Notes under the pieces: model-generated
Told to the model about the DNA's origin: nothing
The model's database searches: none
What the model saw: the letters and a program-made list of their open reading frames with translations, nothing else
Origin: an uncultured Acetobacter sp.
GTDB taxonomy: Bacteria; Pseudomonadota; Alphaproteobacteria; Acetobacterales; Acetobacteraceae
NCBI GenBank assembly: GCA_937900755.1
Contig: CALCDN010000032.1
Location: 1-12,476, forward strand
Length of the DNA stretch: 12,476 bases
Direction of reading: 5' to 3'
In this document: positions 8,549 to 12,476 of the stretch, in pieces
Layout: every line of letters begins with the position of its first letter
Numbering within the stretch: the stretch's first letter is position 1
Translations under genes and position numbers: made by a program

Positions 8549-8577
8549 TTGACGCTACCCGACCTGCGGGGTAAATG
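8549..8577 (+). promoter_or_regulatory. Sigma-70-type promoter of tRNA-Leu
   Basis: TTGACG at 8549-8554 and TAAATG at 8572-8577 are separated by exactly 17 bases, which is a good housekeeping promoter. Transcription would start near 8584. That gives a leader of about 33 bases, containing a 6-bp hairpin (8590-8595 with 8600-8605), before the mature 5' end of the tRNA at 8617, where RNase P would cut. Confidence 0.7.
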
Positions 8578-8616
8578 CCTCTTCACCAGCCCGGAACGCT
8601 CCGGGTTGCCATTTGA

Positions 8617-8703
8617 GCCCAGATGGCGGAATTGGTAGACGCGCAGGTTTCAGGTACCTGTGACCGAAAGGTTGTGGAAGTTCGAGTCTTCTTCTGGGCA
8701 CCA
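8617..8703 (+). tRNA. tRNA-Leu (anticodon CAG)
   Basis: Complete class II tRNA. The acceptor stem GCCCAGA (8617-8623) pairs with TCTGGGC (8693-8699), the discriminator is A8700, and CCA is encoded at 8701-8703. The D-arm contains the usual TGGCGGAATTGGTAGACGC. The anticodon stem CAGGT/ACCTG (8644-8648, 8656-8660) encloses loop TTCAGGT with anticodon CAG at 8651-8653, which reads CUG, the major leucine codon in GC-rich genomes. A long variable arm (ACC-GAAA-GGT core) and discriminator A are typical of leucine tRNAs. The T-arm has TTCGAGT. It is convergent with nothing immediately downstream except the 3' end of the minus-strand amidase. It has its own promoter and terminator, so it is a single-gene unit. 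Confidence 0.98.
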
Positions 8704-8731
8704 AATTCTCCCCCGGGAATTTGTTCAAGTC

Positions 8732-8763
8732 AAGCAGCCCCCGCAAGGGGGCTTCTGCTTTTC
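8732..8763 (+). terminator. Intrinsic terminator of tRNA-Leu
   Basis: AAGCAG and CCCCC (8732-8742) pair with GGGGG and CTGCTT (8747-8760), with a CTT bulge and a GCAA tetraloop, followed by a T run (TTTT at 8759-8762). It begins 29 bases after the CCA end. On the minus strand there is no T tract after the stem, so it serves the tRNA rather than the amidase gene. Confidence 0.85.
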
Positions 8764-8875
8764 TGGACCCCTGAAGCCCCTTCCGATCCAATATAAAATT
8801 CCCCCATTCATGCAGGCCAGCGCACGCCGCGCAAACACATGCTGGCGCGCATCTCCCCCTGCCATGGCCCGCTCC

Positions 8876-9796
8876 CTACCCTGTCAACCCGGCTCCGGCT
8901 GAGGCAAAATAGCGGTTCACGGCCGTGCACATGGCCCCGGCCACCATGGCCCTGTGCCCCACCTGCCGCAGGGCCGCCTCGTCCAGCCGGTTGGACATGA
9001 ACCCCATTTCCACCAAAACAGAGGGAATTTGCGCGGATTTGAGCACCGCGAACGCGGCGTGGCGGTGCGGGTGCGTTAAAAGCTGCACGCGGGACTGAAA
9101 GGCGGACACAACCGCCTGCGCCATGTGCGAGGACCCCTTGCGCGCCTCCTCCGTAACCAGGCTGGCCAGAATACGCTGCACCTCGGGGGATGCTCCATGC
9201 ACCATGGGACCGGCAAAGCGGTCCGCGCTGTTTTCCGTGCGCGCCAGATCGGCGGTCTGGCTGTCGGATGCGCCATGGGCGTGGGTGTACACACTCGCCC
9301 CGCGCACACTGGCATTGTGCAGGGCATCCGCGTGCATTGAAATAAACAGGGCCGCCCCGTGCTGCTGGGCCATATCCACCCGGCTGCCGAGCGGGATAAA
9401 ATGGTCGCTCGCACGCGTAAGGGCCACCCGGTAGCGCCCCGTGGCCAGCAACTGGCGCGACAGTTCCTGCGCGGCCGCCTCCGCCACATGCTTTTCATAG
9501 GTGCCCGAAAACCCGATGGCGCCGGGGTCCTTGCCCCCATGCCCCGGGTCAAGCATGATCAGCGGCCTGGGTGGTGCTGCGCGCCCGACCACGGCTGGGG
9601 CATGGAGCGCCGCCGCGCGGCCCGCGCGGGCTACACCTGGCGCGGCACCTGCCAGAGCACCCCCCACCACCCCGGCCGCCATATGGCCCAGAACGGTCCT
9701 GCGCGGCACGGACAGGCGTATTGGGGAGGGGAGCAGCAGGTGCGTATCCGACCAAACGTGGTCCGGCCTGTGCGGTGCCATCAAGCGCGCTTTCAT
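8876..9796 (-). CDS. Exported N-acetylmuramoyl-L-alanine amidase (Amidase_3, AmiC-like)
   Basis: Zinc enzyme that cuts the amide bond between MurNAc and the peptide stem, acting in the periplasm on peptidoglycan during cell separation. With the start at 9796 the protein is 306 residues. A twin-arginine signal is plausible: PRRTVLG (Arg32-Arg33), then a hydrophobic alanine/glycine/valine stretch and ARA near residue 58. The Amidase_3 domain covers about residues 79-300, with zinc ligands His86 (DPGHGGKDPGA), Glu101 (YEKH) and His155 (SMHAD), and catalytic Glu263 (VEMGF). All four are present. No LysM or AMIN domain is seen. The start is uncertain: ATGs at 9922, 9796 and 9781 share the frame and none has a well-spaced ribosome site; the 9922 version would give an odd 73-residue pre-signal region. 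The only candidate terminator downstream (stem 8816-8821/8841-8846, no T run) is weak. It is divergent from rne. Confidence 0.92.
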   Translation of the reverse strand: MKARLMAPHRPDHVWSDTHLLLPSPIRLSVPRRTVLGHMAAGVVGGALAGAAPGVARAGRAAALHAPAVVGRAAPPRPLIMLDPGHGGKDPGAIGFSGTYEKHVAEAAAQELSRQLLATGRYRVALTRASDHFIPLGSRVDMAQQHGAALFISMHADALHNASVRGASVYTHAHGASDSQTADLARTENSADRFAGPMVHGASPEVQRILASLVTEEARKGSSHMAQAVVSAFQSRVQLLTHPHRHAAFAVLKSAQIPSVLVEMGFMSNRLDEAALRQVGHRAMVAGAMCTAVNRYFASAGAGLTG

Positions 9797-9913
9797 CCTT
9801 GGGTTGCGTATGTGTGAGTGTGCCTTAAAAATGGCAAAAAAATAACCACCCATTTGCGGTCCAAAGCCTTTATTACGAATAGCTTGCAGTCTTGCGGTAT
9901 TTGGGTCATGCTT

Positions 9914-9957
9914 AGGGTGCATGGCATCTGGGCATTAATGTACCCACCGTGCACCCT
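9914..9957. promoter_or_regulatory. Long imperfect hairpin in the amidase-rne region
   Basis: AGGGTGCATGG (9914-9924) pairs with CCGTGCACCCT (9947-9957), 11 pairs including one G-U. A four-base bulge CATC follows, then TGGG/CCCA (9929-9932 with 9943-9946) and a 10-base loop CATTAATGTA. The DNA arms are a perfect 8-bp inverted repeat at the outside. Neither strand has a T tract next to it, so it is not a terminator. It could be a folded element of the rne leader on the plus strand, of the amidase leader on the minus strand, or a protein-binding palindrome. Function unknown. Confidence 0.55.
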
Positions 9958-10237
9958 GCCTGTTGTCTTCCGGGCGTTGTGTCTGCGCGGCATTAACCGC
10001 CAGCACCGTGCGACCGGGAGCCTTGCAAAGCGACGACCGAAGGATATACGACCATAGCTCGCCCCATCGCCCTGAGTATCTCGGCCAGACCACAGGCACA
10101 TGCATGCCTGCCGGGCACTGGCGCGCGGCTGTCAGCGGGCTTTGTCGGCACCTTCGGTTTTCCAGTTCACGCCTGTTTATACCCGCTGGAAGCGCCCCTG
10201 CTCCGTGTTGCGCCACGTTGGCAAAAACACCGTTCAG

Positions 10238-10270
10238 GCTGGCCACCAGCGCACCGGAGTTTTTCTTTTT
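10238..10270 (+). promoter_or_regulatory. rne translation start region: hairpin, GGAG site, T-rich spacer
   Basis: GCTGG/CCAGC (10238-10242 with 10246-10250) forms a hairpin just before the ribosome site GGAG (10256-10259). The spacer to the ATG is 11 bases, 10 of them T (10260-10270), longer than the optimum and single-stranded. CCG at 10230-10232 could also pair with CGG at 10255-10257 and cover part of the site. The layout would allow RNase E to limit its own translation by cutting the U-rich stretch; this is inference. Confidence 0.5.

Positions 10271-12476
<2,206 letters not shown>

Larger units (their letters stand above)
9797..10270. other. 474-base divergent intergenic region between amidase and rne
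   Basis: No convincing gene is present. The short open frames here have no ribosome site or family resemblance. The left third (9820-9910) is AT-rich and should contain the divergent promoters. The best plus-strand pair, TTGCAG (9884-9889) with CATGCT (9907-9912) at 17 bases, is weak. The rest reads as a long rne leader: a strong hairpin at 9914-9957, complementary 7-mers CCGAAGG (10037-10043) and CCTTCGG (10151-10157), small hairpins GCCA/TGGC (10212-10222) and GCTGG/CCAGC (10238-10250), and the T-rich start region. Long structured leaders are known to mediate RNase E autoregulation in enterobacteria; the same role here is inference. Confidence 0.6.

Noticed and set aside
8555..8791. 78-codon minus-strand open frame
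   Set aside because: It runs straight across the complete tRNA-Leu, its promoter and its terminator, so it is not a protein gene.

Overview
The window looks like ordinary core chromosome from a GC-rich alphaproteobacterium, most likely an acetic acid bacterium (Acetobacteraceae). The evidence is the close similarity, as I recall the family sequences, of both glutamate synthase subunits to Azospirillum-type NADPH-GOGAT, an RNase E that starts MSKRMLIDATH and has a long acidic insertion in its S1 domain (a form I associate with alphaproteobacteria), and a bacterial NDUFA9-like short-chain dehydrogenase relative. The family-level placement is inference. I see no transposase, integrase, phage gene, CRISPR array or toxin-antitoxin pair.

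Layout, left to right. Bases 1-1133 (minus strand) hold the N-terminal part of an M3B oligoendopeptidase F, cut by the window edge just before the expected HExxH site. A near-perfect two-way terminator at 1204-1240 separates it from the glutamate synthase operon. That operon runs on the minus strand as gltD (7272-5827) then gltB (5827-1271), with the stop and start codons sharing one base (TAATG). An AT-rich leader with two small hairpins lies upstream of gltD (7273-7467). Next, on the minus strand, is an NDUFA9-like atypical SDR (8424-7468). A plus-strand tRNA-Leu(CAG) at 8617-8703 has a recognisable promoter and intrinsic terminator. An exported Amidase_3 N-acetylmuramoyl-L-alanine amidase lies on the minus strand (9796-8876). 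It diverges from the RNase E gene rne (10271 to the right edge, plus strand) across a 474-base non-coding region that holds a strong imperfect hairpin and an unusual U-rich translation start region.

The genes are housekeeping: ammonia assimilation (GltD feeds electrons from NADPH to GltB, which converts glutamine plus 2-oxoglutarate to two glutamates), peptide turnover, CUG decoding, septal or cell-wall peptidoglycan hydrolysis, and RNA processing and decay. No multi-gene novel system is visible. The places most worth a second look are the rne 5' region (long hairpin, SD-proximal hairpin, T-rich stretch before the start codon), the acidic and arginine-rich low-complexity parts of RNase E, the Y-x3-R substitution in the SDR-like protein, and an orphan terminator-like hairpin upstream of gltD.
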